A stretch of 64,000 nt of DNA from Leptolyngbya sp. FACHB-261 (GTDB lineage: Bacteria > Cyanobacteriota > Cyanobacteriia > FACHB-261), in the NCBI RefSeq assembly GCF_014696065.1, contig NZ_JACJPL010000024.1:275308-339307 (forward strand), given 5' to 3'. A model generated the notes under the pieces. That model was not told where the DNA came from and did no database searches. It saw nothing but the letters and a program-made list of their open reading frames with translations. The position numbers and the translations under genes were made by a program. Shown piece by piece: positions 16,011-24,954 of this stretch; within the stretch, counting starts at the first letter, position 1, and the number at the start of each line of letters is the position of its first letter.

Positions 16011-16090
16011 TGCCGTATGCCACCCTACGGCATTTCAAGCATGGTATGGTTGTAGCATTCTGATTTGCAGTAGTCAAGATTACGGCATTT
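16011..16090 (+). promoter_or_regulatory. inverted repeat operator candidate upstream of hsdS
   Basis: TGCCGTA (16011-16017) and TACGGCA (16026-16032) form a perfect 7-bp inverted repeat with an 8-bp spacer. A further half-site within TACGGCATTT (16081-16090) repeats 16026-16035 exactly and lies 18 bp before the hsdS start. The layout suggests control of the methylase operon, but no C-protein gene is nearby. Confidence 0.5.
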
Positions 16091-16108
16091 TTCCGGGGCG
16101 CACAATTT

Positions 16109-16699
16109 ATGGTTCAAGCAGGATATCTTTTCAAAGATTTAGGGGAAAGTCTTACTCAAGGCTTATCAGTGAGCCGTTATCGAGATAATGGAGGAGAATC
16201 GGAGTTCATCGTCAATGTAAAAGATTTAGAGAAGCTGCACATTGAGCATGACCTAGAGCAAATCAAGCTAAACAACACCGCAAGTATTCAACGATATCGG
16301 CTGCGTAAGAACGACGTTGTCATTGCAATTAGAGGGTCATTGCTTAAATCTTCAGTCGTGACAGAAGCTTCAGAAGGAAGTATCGCAGGTCAAAATGTTG
16401 CGATTTTTCGACCAAAAGATTTGAAGCAGGTTAACCCGGGATATATTGCAGTGTTAATGCGTTCGAAGTGGATGGAGAAGTTATTATATACACCGCAAAA
16501 ACGCTCTAGCACAACTTTGCCCTCGATTAGAGTCTCTGAATTGCGTGAGCTTAAGATTCCATTGCCTGAAATAAACACTCAGAATCAAATCGTTCAACTA
16601 TTTTTACTATTTGAATCTTATAGGGAATTAACTCTAGACGCATTAGCAGCTCGCCAGGAGTTAACTGAGATGTCTCTTTTTCAATTATTGGATAAGTAG
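16109..16699 (+). CDS. type I restriction-modification specificity subunit, single-TRD (half HsdS)
   Basis: 196 aa, about half the usual HsdS length: one target-recognition domain (about residues 1-150; YRLRKNDVVIAIRGSL and PSIRVSELRELKIPLPE are typical) and one C-terminal helical conserved region. Half-size S subunits normally dimerise to recognise a palindromic bipartite site. The stop (16697-16699) is followed one base later by the hsdM start, so the two are co-translated. The order S then M, with no hsdR in the window, is unusual. It should confer sequence specificity on the adjacent adenine methylase. Confidence 0.87.
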   Translation: MVQAGYLFKDLGESLTQGLSVSRYRDNGGESEFIVNVKDLEKLHIEHDLEQIKLNNTASIQRYRLRKNDVVIAIRGSLLKSSVVTEASEGSIAGQNVAIFRPKDLKQVNPGYIAVLMRSKWMEKLLYTPQKRSSTTLPSIRVSELRELKIPLPEINTQNQIVQLFLLFESYRELTLDALAARQELTEMSLFQLLDK

Positions 16700-16700
16700 A

Positions 16701-18146
16701 ATGCTAAACCGAGAAAAAATTGAGTCTGCACTTAAAAACGTCATTAATTTATTGCGTGAGGATACGTACTTGTCAGGCAACTATAGTAGTTATATTCTGC
16801 CGCTTTTATTTTTTAAGTGGTTGTCGACTTTGCACACCAAAGACAGTTTAAAGAATCAGAAGCTTAGTGAAAACCTTACTCTTCCCAGAGAAGCTAATTG
16901 GATATACATAAGGGATTCAGTTCAGAAGGTTGGCAAAGAACTGACCAGCATTTTTTCTTCCATTGAAAAATCGAACCCAACGCTTCAGGGAATTTTCATC
17001 AATCCTATTATTAATCAATGGGAACGAGCCAGTGACCATACGCTAAAAAGCGTGATCAGAGAACTTTCTATGTTTGATTTTGATCAGAATAGCCTGAACC
17101 AACCAGAGTTGCTAGGACAAATATACGAGGATTTGATTGTAAACTCCGGATTGTATGAGATGAAGTCGAATGTAAATTTCTTTACTCCATATGGCTTAAG
17201 AAAGCTAATAATTGACTTAATTGAACCTCAAGCGGAGATGCACATTTATGATCCAGCCTGTGGCTCTGGAGGGATGTTAATTGAAGCGGCCCGTTACTTT
17301 AAAAAGAAAGGCGAAGATCCTCAAGAAATTTCTCTTTGGGGACAGGAGGAAGATTATGAATTACGATCAATAGCATCTATGAACTTATTTATACACGGTT
17401 TTATTCATTCTAAAATTTTATCAGGAAGTCTTACCAGAAACTTTCCAATAAAGGAGAAAGGAGAACCACAAAAATTTGATGTAGTTATCACCAATCCTCC
17501 TTTTGGAGTTAAAAATTGGGATAACTATGAATCCAAGCATAATTCTTCCCCTCGTTTTCAATATGGTGATCCACCAAAAAGTTCAGCAGACTATGTGTTT
17601 ATTCAGCATGCACTAGCTCTGCTTACTGACAGGGGGAGAGCCGCAATGATAGTGCCACATGGAGTACTATTCCGTGGAGGAATTGAAGGAGAAATTCGTG
17701 AAAGTATAATCAATGATGACTTGGTTGAAGCCGTTATTGGTCTTCCTCAGAAATTATTTTATACTACAAAAATCGCTACAGCCATTATTATTTTTAATAG
17801 ACAAAAATCAGAGGACAGAAAAGGAAGGATTTTGTTTCTTGATGCCAGCCATGAGTACGAGTCAAATCGCAAGCAGAATTTTTTAACTGATGAAATTATT
17901 TCTAGGATCGTCTCTACCTATTCTGATTTCCGAGAAGAGGCTGGTTATTCCCGGATTGCATCACATGAGGGGATTTCTAAGTATGGCTATACCCTAGCCA
18001 TTAACCGTTATGTAGAGCCCAAAGAAGTGAAAAGCGAATTAGATATTGATTCGCAGGTTAAAAAAATGCAGGAATTAGAAGCTGAGAGATGTGAGATCGA
18101 AGCCCAGATGAATACTTATTTAAAAGCACTTGGGATAAAAATCTGA
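16701..18146 (+). CDS. hsdM: type I restriction-modification DNA adenine methyltransferase subunit
   Basis: 481 aa. A helical N-terminal domain (about residues 1-130) precedes the N6-adenine methyltransferase core: FFTPYGLRKLI (160-170), SAM motif I DPACGSGG (184-191), catalytic NPPF (265-268) with downstream FGVKNW, and the PHGVLFRGG block. The C-terminal coiled region, EAERCEIEAQMNTYL, would contact the S subunit. Length and motifs are complete, so it is probably an active methylase. It is A/T-richer than flanking core genes, suggesting transfer. No restriction subunit follows, so protection, regulation or a remote HsdR must be considered. Confidence 0.92.
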   Translation: MLNREKIESALKNVINLLREDTYLSGNYSSYILPLLFFKWLSTLHTKDSLKNQKLSENLTLPREANWIYIRDSVQKVGKELTSIFSSIEKSNPTLQGIFINPIINQWERASDHTLKSVIRELSMFDFDQNSLNQPELLGQIYEDLIVNSGLYEMKSNVNFFTPYGLRKLIIDLIEPQAEMHIYDPACGSGGMLIEAARYFKKKGEDPQEISLWGQEEDYELRSIASMNLFIHGFIHSKILSGSLTRNFPIKEKGEPQKFDVVITNPPFGVKNWDNYESKHNSSPRFQYGDPPKSSADYVFIQHALALLTDRGRAAMIVPHGVLFRGGIEGEIRESIINDDLVEAVIGLPQKLFYTTKIATAIIIFNRQKSEDRKGRILFLDASHEYESNRKQNFLTDEIISRIVSTYSDFREEAGYSRIASHEGISKYGYTLAINRYVEPKEVKSELDIDSQVKKMQELEAERCEIEAQMNTYLKALGIKI

Positions 18147-18549
18147 GGAAAATCAAAGTTCAGTTTTTGCTACTTTTGAATTAGGAAATTTAATATCAGC
18201 TTTTGTCTAAACTACTATCGTTGAATAGTATTGTTTAACCAGCATACTACACAGGAATGCTCTACCTAATAGAGCCGCTTCAAAATAGAGGCAGGTCAGC
18301 AAAGTAGAGGCGCTGCAAATTAACCAGGGTATACCATAGGCAGTGTAGAAGCGAATGGGGTTTCGTTGCCTTTGGTCCTACGTCCTAAGTAGCCAGTTTA
18401 TTTCGAAACAGCCCTAATATGTAGTAAGTTCTAAGAAGGGTACACTTCGGTAACGGATGTGTAGTTACCCTGACTTAAGCTTTGGTAGATGTGCCTCTAC
18501 AAAAAGGCTAAAATGATGGTGATTCTGCAAAGCCTAGACTAAGTTGAGC
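18147..18549. other. intergenic region after hsdM
   Basis: About 400 bp. I found no open frame resembling HsdR and no clear terminator. Nothing else was recognised beyond a few short repeats of AGAGGC. Confidence 0.5.
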
Positions 18550-19116
18550 ATGGAAAACATTTTTCAATATCTAGCAGAAATTCTTGAAGCAGTAGGTGAT
18601 AATCCAACAGCATTAGCAGCCCTGATGTTTGTTTTGCTCGCTGTTTTAGCATCTCTTCTATTTAAAGGTTCGCAAGGTTTAAGTGGGCTTTTGGCATTCA
18701 TCGCACTCCTAGCTTTTGCATTTTTTTTAGTGATCACATTTAACAAAGCTTCAGCTCCAACTTCTCAAAATCAAATCGCGACTAATCCTTTACGAGTAGG
18801 ATTATATAGAGCTAACAATAATTACCTGGAGATATTGCAGAGAGGGGAAAGAATCTGTATGAGAGTTACTTCTCGAAATGGTTCAACTGTTGCTTCTGTT
18901 CATGTAGATCCTCAAGATCCTGATTCATATGGAGCTACAAATTACGAAGACTCTACTTTAAAGCAAAAGAGCCCTACCACGATATCGTTTGTTGGTTTTA
19001 TTTTTACTGAAGATAATGAACTGGGATTTTCTCAAGAGGTTGACGATGTCGAGCAAGAATGCCTTGATTCTACCAGACGGTTTTTTCTTTATACACCACC
19101 GGATGAAGGCAGGTAG
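18550..19116 (+). CDS. two-helix membrane protein with extracytoplasmic domain, unknown
   Basis: 188 aa from the ATG at 18550; a TTG two codons upstream is possible but less likely. Two hydrophobic segments (about residues 20-38 and 44-65) precede a soluble domain of about 120 aa rich in beta-forming residues (RVGLYRANNNYLEILQRGER, ICMRVTSRNGSTVASV). No catalytic motif or family was recognised. It is followed by a strong hairpin terminator and is probably transcribed alone. The accessory-block location and low G+C suggest a variable gene. Confidence 0.65.
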   Translation: MENIFQYLAEILEAVGDNPTALAALMFVLLAVLASLLFKGSQGLSGLLAFIALLAFAFFLVITFNKASAPTSQNQIATNPLRVGLYRANNNYLEILQRGERICMRVTSRNGSTVASVHVDPQDPDSYGATNYEDSTLKQKSPTTISFVGFIFTEDNELGFSQEVDDVEQECLDSTRRFFLYTPPDEGR

Positions 19117-19152
19117 AAGCAAAAATTTTTAGTTGGCACAGACTAACAACTC

Positions 19153-19219
19153 AAAGGCAACGAACTGCCGGAAGCCACTGGTGTGGTGGCAGTCAACCTC
19201 TGCCACCGTTGCCTTTTTT
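19153..19219 (+). terminator. large hairpin terminator with alternative inner stems
   Basis: An outer perfect stem, AAAGGCAACG/CGTTGCCTTT (19153-19162 and 19207-19216), ends in a T-run (19214-19219). Inside, two mutually exclusive stems can form: ACTGCC/GGCAGT with CCAC/GTGG, or the perfect GGTGGCAG/CTGCCACC. It follows the two-helix membrane gene by about 35 bp. Confidence 0.7.
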
Positions 19220-19320
19220 CATTAGATAGCATGGTTACCCGTAAGACAATAGCCTTAATACTATTTGCAGAGAATCGTCTACAGTAGAGTTATCAATCAA
19301 ACAATCAAAGTACACGCGTC

Positions 19321-19871
19321 TCAACCAGGAAATCTCCTTGTTTTCTTAGGTCGTTCACGAGGTATCTCTTCAAAGGCTGAGAACCTAACATCAGGATCTG
19401 AGAACTCAACTACGTATACACCGATATCGTTTCTGAGGGCTACTTCAAGCCTCTCCACTTGCTCCTGAAGCCCCTTGAGCAGATCTGGATTCTTCAGCTC
19501 TTCGTCTGTCAGTTGTTTTAATTCAGCGACTAATCTTCTACGAAGACTGTATAGCTTACGACTTGCATAACTGCTCAAAAATATAGCGTTTCTAGAATCC
19601 CACTCTATCAACTGAGTACGTAATTCCTCCAAGTTTGAGTTATCAATAGAACCATATTGTATTTCTTTGAGAAAATACTCGTCAAATAGTATAAACTTGG
19701 ATAAGTTTCTAGTCGTTTAGAAAGCAACTGATCAGCGTATGTCTTCTTAATTTCTGAACGCAGTTTTTCTAATTCAGTTCTTGTAAGCCTTAAGCTAGTT
19801 AGGAAGGAGATGATTACTGATAGTGCTACTCCACCAAGAGAAATCAGAGCAATAACAATTTCTTTAGACAT
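19321..19871 (-). pseudogene. frameshifted single-helix membrane protein gene
   Basis: Two overlapping minus-strand open frames make one protein. The first (start 19871) has an N-terminal membrane helix (IVIALISLGGVALSVIISFL) and a coiled segment to KRLETYPSLY. The second frame continues KFILFDEYFLKEIQYGSID, then DSRNAIFLSSYASRKLYSLR, to a stop at 19321. Joining them needs one extra base near 19700, consistent with a 1-nt deletion. No programmed -1 slippery heptamer is evident at that point. The intact family would be a small membrane-anchored cyanobacterial protein of unknown role. A sequencing error remains possible. Confidence 0.7.
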
Positions 19872-20127
19872 AAATTTCTCAGCAAAGATATAAGTTAGTT
19901 TATTTCAGCATCTAGAACTCATCAAGTCTGAGATTCTGAAAAGACATAAGTGGAGCGGCATAAAACCGTATTGCAGCGAACAGTATCAAGTCTTTTAAGT
20001 TCAATTTTTAAGTTCAAGGTAACTTGCTGTTCTATGAACACAAATTTAGCTCCGGTCTTTCAGCAAGACACAGTGATGAAGTTACTGGTAGGCTATGATT
20101 GCAAGTAAATAATCAGACAATTAAGCG

Positions 20128-21099
20128 ATGCAAGAGTGGACAAAAGTACAATTCGCTGTTTTTTTCTCTGCATTGATCACTTTGGTGGTCATTCTAGTTT
20201 TTGCAGAACCGATCGCAACTTGGCTGACAAATTGGGCATTCATCAAAATTCTTGATGCCGTCAGTAAGTTAGGTGTTCTCATTGCAGTCATTGCTTTTCT
20301 ATTGGAAATTCCTAATCGCCAAGAGAGAATTCAATCGGAGCGCAAACGGACACAGTTTGAATACTGGCAGGTCATTGATGCCGCTGCCACTGCTGGAACC
20401 TCCACGAGCAATGCCCGCAAGATTGCACTAGAGAATCTGGCAAATGAAAAAGTTTCATTGCGGAATATTGATGCTCCAAAGGCAGAGCTGCGACGAATCA
20501 ATTTGGTAGGAGCAGATTTGGTAGGAGCCAATCTGAGGGCAGCAGATTTAACAGGTGCTATCTTAGACCGAGCTGATTTATCAAAGGCTTCTCTTTATCG
20601 AGCGCGATTATACGGTGCTAGCTTGCTGAATGCGAAATTAGAGGGCACAGATTTTCGAGAAGTCCTATATGACGACAAGACTCAGTTCCCAGAAGGTTTT
20701 AGAGCAGAGAAATCAGGTGCTTATCTAATCGCCCCTCATACATCTCTTATAGGAATTCAGTTACCTAAAGCTATCCTATGGGACGTTAATCTTGAGAGCG
20801 CAAATCTACAAGGGGCGAACTTCTCCGGCTCAGGATTTCAGGGTGCTCTGTTGCAGAACGCTAATTTTCAAGCAGCGAACTTACAAGGAGCAAGATTTAG
20901 GAATGCAAACTTGGAAGGAACAAATTTAAAAGATGCAAATATCCAGAAGGCAAATTTTGGGGAAGCAAAGGGGCTGACGGTTGAACAAATTAAAGCAGCC
21001 CAAAATTGGAAGGAAGCAACTTATAGCCCAGAGTTGTATGTTGAGTTAGGACTCAGCAGTAATGAAGGTTCAACAATTAAATGTACTGGACAAAGTTAA
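20128..21099 (+). CDS. membrane-anchored pentapeptide-repeat protein
   Basis: 323 aa. Two N-terminal hydrophobic helices (about residues 8-30 and 38-60) are followed by a soluble segment and two blocks of A(D/N)LXX pentapeptide repeats, e.g. [19 protein letters not shown] and [20 protein letters not shown], separated by a non-repeat loop (about 178-215). Such repeats form a right-handed quadrilateral beta-helix used for protein contacts. A C-terminal segment, [18 protein letters not shown], is a common cap in cyanobacterial pentapeptide proteins. Its role is unknown. It stands alone in the accessory block. Confidence 0.88.
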   Translation: MQEWTKVQFAVFFSALITLVVILVFAEPIATWLTNWAFIKILDAVSKLGVLIAVIAFLLEIPNRQERIQSERKRTQFEYWQVIDAAATAGTSTSNARKIALENLANEKVSLRNIDAPKAELRRINLVGADLVGANLRAADLTGAILDRADLSKASLYRARLYGASLLNAKLEGTDFREVLYDDKTQFPEGFRAEKSGAYLIAPHTSLIGIQLPKAILWDVNLESANLQGANFSGSGFQGALLQNANFQAANLQGARFRNANLEGTNLKDANIQKANFGEAKGLTVEQIKAAQNWKEATYSPELYVELGLSSNEGSTIKCTGQS

Positions 21100-21234
21100 G
21101 CTGTCGTTGAGTTGCAAAGTTATCTGCACTCAACAAGCTGTGCCGTTAGATCTACAACCCGTCATATCCTTCCTCAGCTATCTTTTTACTGAAGAGCCAG
21201 CAGCGTATACTCTCCCCACAGCCCCGAAGTACGT

Positions 21235-21810
21235 ATGCCCGAAAACGCAAAGAACCAACTTCTACAGCTGCTCAAGAATCTTGGCTGCGTTGAGGATTGC
21301 GCTGATTTTCAACTGATATCCAAATCTCCTGGTCCCCACCGTTCTACAGTAACAGTGAAATTCCCCGATGGTCGTACAGTTCAGGGAACCGGTGAAGCGC
21401 CGCGTAGAACTGATGCCGATATCGCAGCAACACAAGTTGCCCTTAATAAATTGCGCGACGACTATAAAGATCTCGTAATAGATTGGGGCGAGATATACGT
21501 TCAGGCACAGGCAGGAGATGCACTAATTAAGCTAGGGGTATATCTTTCAGCAGAGATAAAAAGTGTCGGTGATAAATCGAAACGATTACAGACCCTAGAG
21601 TCTGATCTTCATCTTGCAAAAGTATTTGACCAGTGGAAAGCCCAGGGTGATAAAGACCTAGCTGTCTGGGGAACTAACTTAGGCGAAAAGCGAAAAGCTA
21701 CGCTAGTTGAAGCTTTGCTCTGGAAACGTTTCGGGAAGCAAGTTATTACTACCGATGCACCTGTGCAACTGCAATCTCTATTGAGAACCTTGCTACAGAA
21801 TGAAGGGTGA
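21235..21810 (+). CDS. dsRNA-binding-domain protein with RNase III-like C-terminus
   Basis: 191 aa. Residues 1-75 read as a dsRNA-binding domain: NQLLQLLKNLG, a beta-hairpin with VTVKFPDGRTVQGTGEAP, then TDADIAATQVALNKL in the position of the lysine-rich second helix. Residues about 80-175 resemble a reduced RNase III fold: IYVQAQAGDALIKLGVYL aligns with the LGDAVL signature, and NLGEKRKATLVEALLWKRFG with the KATLVEAL/ADAFEAL helix. The key acidic residues of RNase III are only partly present (Asp in AGDAL), so activity is doubtful. The domain order is the reverse of RNase III. The fold call is inference. Confidence 0.55.
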   Translation: MPENAKNQLLQLLKNLGCVEDCADFQLISKSPGPHRSTVTVKFPDGRTVQGTGEAPRRTDADIAATQVALNKLRDDYKDLVIDWGEIYVQAQAGDALIKLGVYLSAEIKSVGDKSKRLQTLESDLHLAKVFDQWKAQGDKDLAVWGTNLGEKRKATLVEALLWKRFGKQVITTDAPVQLQSLLRTLLQNEG

Positions 21811-21854
21811 AGCGGAATCTAGACAGCTTTCGTGCCAAGTGAGTTGAGCTTGAG

Positions 21855-22184
21855 ATGAGTGAGAAACAAGTTGTAGAAGCAGATTTAAACTTCGATCCGT
21901 TCAACTGTTGCGGCAATGAAGCTCTGTATCCCTTCAAATGCTCACAGTGCGGTTGGCCTATGGTCTTTTGTTATGAATGCGATACCCTGTACAACAACCT
22001 GCACGATTTATCCCAGAATGATCAGGAGATAAATCACTTCAAGCCCGATCACCCCGGCTTCTCCTGCCCAAAATGCAACTATAAATTCGAATACTATTTC
22101 ATGCAGAACCCGCTTTATTGGGTATCAATTAAAGATTGGGTTGATGCTGGATTTGAGCATCTATTGCGCAAAAATAGCACTTAG
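21855..22184 (+). CDS. small zinc-ribbon-like protein, unknown
   Basis: 109 aa with clustered cysteines: NCCG, CSQCGWPMVFCYEC and CPKCNYKFEYYF, enough for two zinc knuckles. The pattern is that of a structural zinc ribbon rather than an enzyme. No family name was recognised. It lies 44 bp after the dsRBD-like gene and 32 bp before another Cys-containing small gene, so the three could be one transcript. Confidence 0.7.
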   Translation: MSEKQVVEADLNFDPFNCCGNEALYPFKCSQCGWPMVFCYECDTLYNNLHDLSQNDQEINHFKPDHPGFSCPKCNYKFEYYFMQNPLYWVSIKDWVDAGFEHLLRKNST

Positions 22185-22216
22185 AATAGGGCACAGCAGC
22201 ATGAAGGAAGCCTCTG

Positions 22217-22579
22217 ATGTGGAGTTTAGGATCACACTTAATGAATGGTGAAGGCCAGCAACAACCAGAACCTTGTGGTTGCTACACCACGCCAAGCAAT
22301 CATTTGACCAGTAACAGAGAATTGGGAATGGATAGCAGGTTTGCTGAAGTCTCCATCCTCACCTGCCAAAACTGTGGACAGCACTGGCTCAGGTATTTCT
22401 ATGAAATCGAGGCCTTCACTGCTTCGGGGCAGTGGTATCTCGGTACTATCACGCCTGAGCAGTCCTCTAGGCTAACTGCCAACCAGGCAAAAGACACCCT
22501 GGAAAGACTCGACTGGTATTACTACGGCGGCAGTTATTACCACGGGCAAAGCGGCAGGACATCGGGGGCAATCTTTTGA
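22217..22579 (+). CDS. small Cys-containing hypothetical protein
   Basis: 120 aa with CGC (about residue 20) and CQNCGQHWLRYFYE (about 50), followed by an aromatic, Tyr/Gly-rich C-terminus (LDWYYYGGSYYHGQSG). A one-zinc site is plausible. The first Met is used, but Met9 (MNGEGQQQ) is an alternative start. Likely co-transcribed with the preceding zinc-ribbon gene. No function can be assigned. Confidence 0.6.
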   Translation: MWSLGSHLMNGEGQQQPEPCGCYTTPSNHLTSNRELGMDSRFAEVSILTCQNCGQHWLRYFYEIEAFTASGQWYLGTITPEQSSRLTANQAKDTLERLDWYYYGGSYYHGQSGRTSGAIF

Positions 22580-22676
22580 ACGTCTGAGCCAAGACTGATG
22601 TCGAACTCTCACAAATAGATCTCGAACTTGCTTCACGCTCAATGCAACTTAAGCATTACCGAAATTCAGATAATTC

Positions 22677-23972
22677 ATGGGAGGATCCGTAGGCTATTCG
22701 CTATCAGCAGCAATGCCAGACTCAAACTGGAATCCAATAAGACAGCTCATCAGGCAGAGGGACAAAAAAGTCTTTGCTCCTCTGCTTATTGCTGCTGAGC
22801 AAGTGCTCTCAACCGCATTAGGTCGCCAAATTCGAATCAACGAAGTTGAACGCTTGACCCAAAGGGGAAGACGGAATTTGTTACTGCGCTGCCTCACCGA
22901 TCCAGCACCTAATCTACCCTCAAGTTTCATTCTCAAAAAGATCGAGACCAAGGTCTATAACCCTGAAGACACTGCCTCTTGGGAGACCATGCGTTTCTTT
23001 AAAGATTGGGTTGGGGCTCAATTCTTAAGCACTATTTCAAGAAGATCTAACCACAGCCCTCATTGCTACGGAGGCGATCGGAAACTAGGTTTCTCTATGC
23101 TTGAAGACTTGGGAACACATTCCAGCCTAGTCGAGCCACTACTAGCCAAGGACAGCAATCAGGCTGAAAAAACATTACTCAAATATGCTACCCGTCTAGG
23201 CCAAATGCACAGCGATACCATTGGCAGAGCAGCAGAATTCGAGGCGCTTTTTCACTCGATTAGCCCAACTGCGCAGATGTCTAGCCTGCATATGACCAGC
23301 CAAGCGGCAAGACTACCCATTCAAGCAGCAAATGGGCTCAATCAATGTCTTCAAAACCTTCAAGCTAGGCTCGAAAGCCTGGGGATTCAAGCTGAGAGCG
23401 GTTTAGCCCAAGAGCTAGCATCTATTGTGGATGCCATTACTAACCCCGGTCCATTTCTGGCTTACGTCCATGCCGATCCTTGCCCAGACAATGAGTTCGA
23501 CACAGGTGAAGAATTACGATTGATAGACTTTGAGTTTGGTCATTTTGGCCATGCCTTGATTGATGCAGCTTACCCAAGAATGATCTTTCCCACCTGCTGG
23601 TGTGCTGGTCGTCTGCCCCACAGCATCATCTCCCAAATGGAAACCCTGTATCGGACCGAACTGAGTCGAGGATGTCCAGAAGCCCAAGACGACAGCCTTT
23701 TTGAAACGGCACTGGTCAAAATTTGTGGTTTCTGTCTCTTAAGTACCTTGATTCGACATCTGGAAGATGCCCTGAAGAGAGATCGAAATTGGGGTATTGC
23801 AACTGTGCGCCAGCGTGTCATAGCTAGGCTAGAAGCATTTATAGACACCTCAGAACAATTTGCCCAACTGCCTAGACTAAGAGGTATGTCTAGTAACCTA
23901 TTGGAGTTATTGCGTCAAAGATGGCCTAACACCCCCCAGCTGCCTCTCTATCCGGCATTCAGAGACAGATAA
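22677..23972 (+). CDS. APH/choline kinase-like phosphotransferase
   Basis: 431 aa. The kinase-like fold is shown by an N-lobe with SSFILKKIE (ATP lysine region), the catalytic loop YVHADPCPDNEF (HxDxxxxN) and the metal-binding LIDFEFGHFG. Aminoglycoside phosphotransferase, choline and homoserine kinase families share these motifs; the substrate cannot be told from sequence. The start is uncertain: Met13 (MPDSNWNPI, 22713) may be the real one. It stands alone with about 200 bp of spacer downstream. Confidence 0.8.
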   Translation: MGGSVGYSLSAAMPDSNWNPIRQLIRQRDKKVFAPLLIAAEQVLSTALGRQIRINEVERLTQRGRRNLLLRCLTDPAPNLPSSFILKKIETKVYNPEDTASWETMRFFKDWVGAQFLSTISRRSNHSPHCYGGDRKLGFSMLEDLGTHSSLVEPLLAKDSNQAEKTLLKYATRLGQMHSDTIGRAAEFEALFHSISPTAQMSSLHMTSQAARLPIQAANGLNQCLQNLQARLESLGIQAESGLAQELASIVDAITNPGPFLAYVHADPCPDNEFDTGEELRLIDFEFGHFGHALIDAAYPRMIFPTCWCAGRLPHSIISQMETLYRTELSRGCPEAQDDSLFETALVKICGFCLLSTLIRHLEDALKRDRNWGIATVRQRVIARLEAFIDTSEQFAQLPRLRGMSSNLLELLRQRWPNTPQLPLYPAFRDR

Positions 23973-24174
23973 TTCAATCAGTGAGATAGCTCAACTAGTA
24001 ATACGTCGGCAATTTCGGGCTGTTGAGTTGGAGAGGTAAACTCTGCCCGGGTGATAGGCTGTTAAGAGACTTACAACCCCTGTATCAATGACACCTATTA
24101 TGCTTCACCTCACCTTAACTATGTATGACATACTACTAAATTTGACACAAAGCATACTCCACAAGATCCTGATA

Positions 24175-24954
24175 TTAATCAATATGTTCAGCGGTAGAAG
24201 ATTCTCCGCCACACTTCCCTGCCAGCTCTTTTGCGACTGGTGAGGGTGAATTGCCAATACCAATATTAATTCTGTCTAAAAAAGAACTCATGTACGAGAG
24301 TATTGCGTAGACAAAGATGGTAGCACCTATCATTTCTAAAAGCTCCTCAATGGTTGCAATAATCTCTGCAATGAAGATTGGTTGATTATAGATATTTGAG
24401 AAGTAGCGTCCCCCCACTAGTTCAATACCAATCGCACCTAAAGTAAAGAGACTACCAGACAAAAAGAACAACCGTTGAGTTTTTAGAGGGAGACGCCGAA
24501 AAAATTTTATGTAAGCTAGAACAAAAATTGGTAGGATCACTGAATTCAAAATATCCCAGGGACCACTTTCCCAAAGCTGTAATCCTTTGTCTAAATTCCT
24601 ATTAACAGATTCATGGATCTCGATTAGCTCATCGAAGGACAGATAAAGAAAAATTACTGATAAAGCCCGCCAATGATTGGTGAACGAATCCCTGCTTTTC
24701 TGCTTGGCTAGAGCAACTAGAAAGAGCAAGATTGAACACAGAAAAAGAATGAAAGCTGAGTATAGGGTAGGTATATTACTCTCATAATTCACATTGAATA
24801 GCCCCACCAAACCGAAGAAATTTTCTTTGCCGAGGAAATATCTAACTGCTTGGCCGACAATACTGAGCAAGGCAAGACTAAATGCTCCCAGGGCAAGAAT
24901 TTGAGCAATTCGTTTTGGTTGAATTACAACATTCATAGTGTAAAAAGCGGACAA
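24175..24954 (-). CDS. polytopic membrane protein with conserved acidic/His motifs
   Basis: 259 aa with about six hydrophobic segments (near residues 15-37, 56-80, 92-108, 130-150, 160-185, 195-228). Charged residues sit inside or at the ends of helices: YLSFDELIEIHE in the third and TIEELLEMIGATIFVYAIL in the last, suggesting a metal site or proton path. No transporter family was recognised. Met7 (MNVVIQPKRI) may be the real start. Its upstream region contains A/T-rich TTAATTTT repeats. Confidence 0.7.
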   Translation of the reverse strand: MSAFYTMNVVIQPKRIAQILALGAFSLALLSIVGQAVRYFLGKENFFGLVGLFNVNYESNIPTLYSAFILFLCSILLFLVALAKQKSRDSFTNHWRALSVIFLYLSFDELIEIHESVNRNLDKGLQLWESGPWDILNSVILPIFVLAYIKFFRRLPLKTQRLFFLSGSLFTLGAIGIELVGGRYFSNIYNQPIFIAEIIATIEELLEMIGATIFVYAILSYMSSFLDRINIGIGNSPSPVAKELAGKCGGESSTAEHID

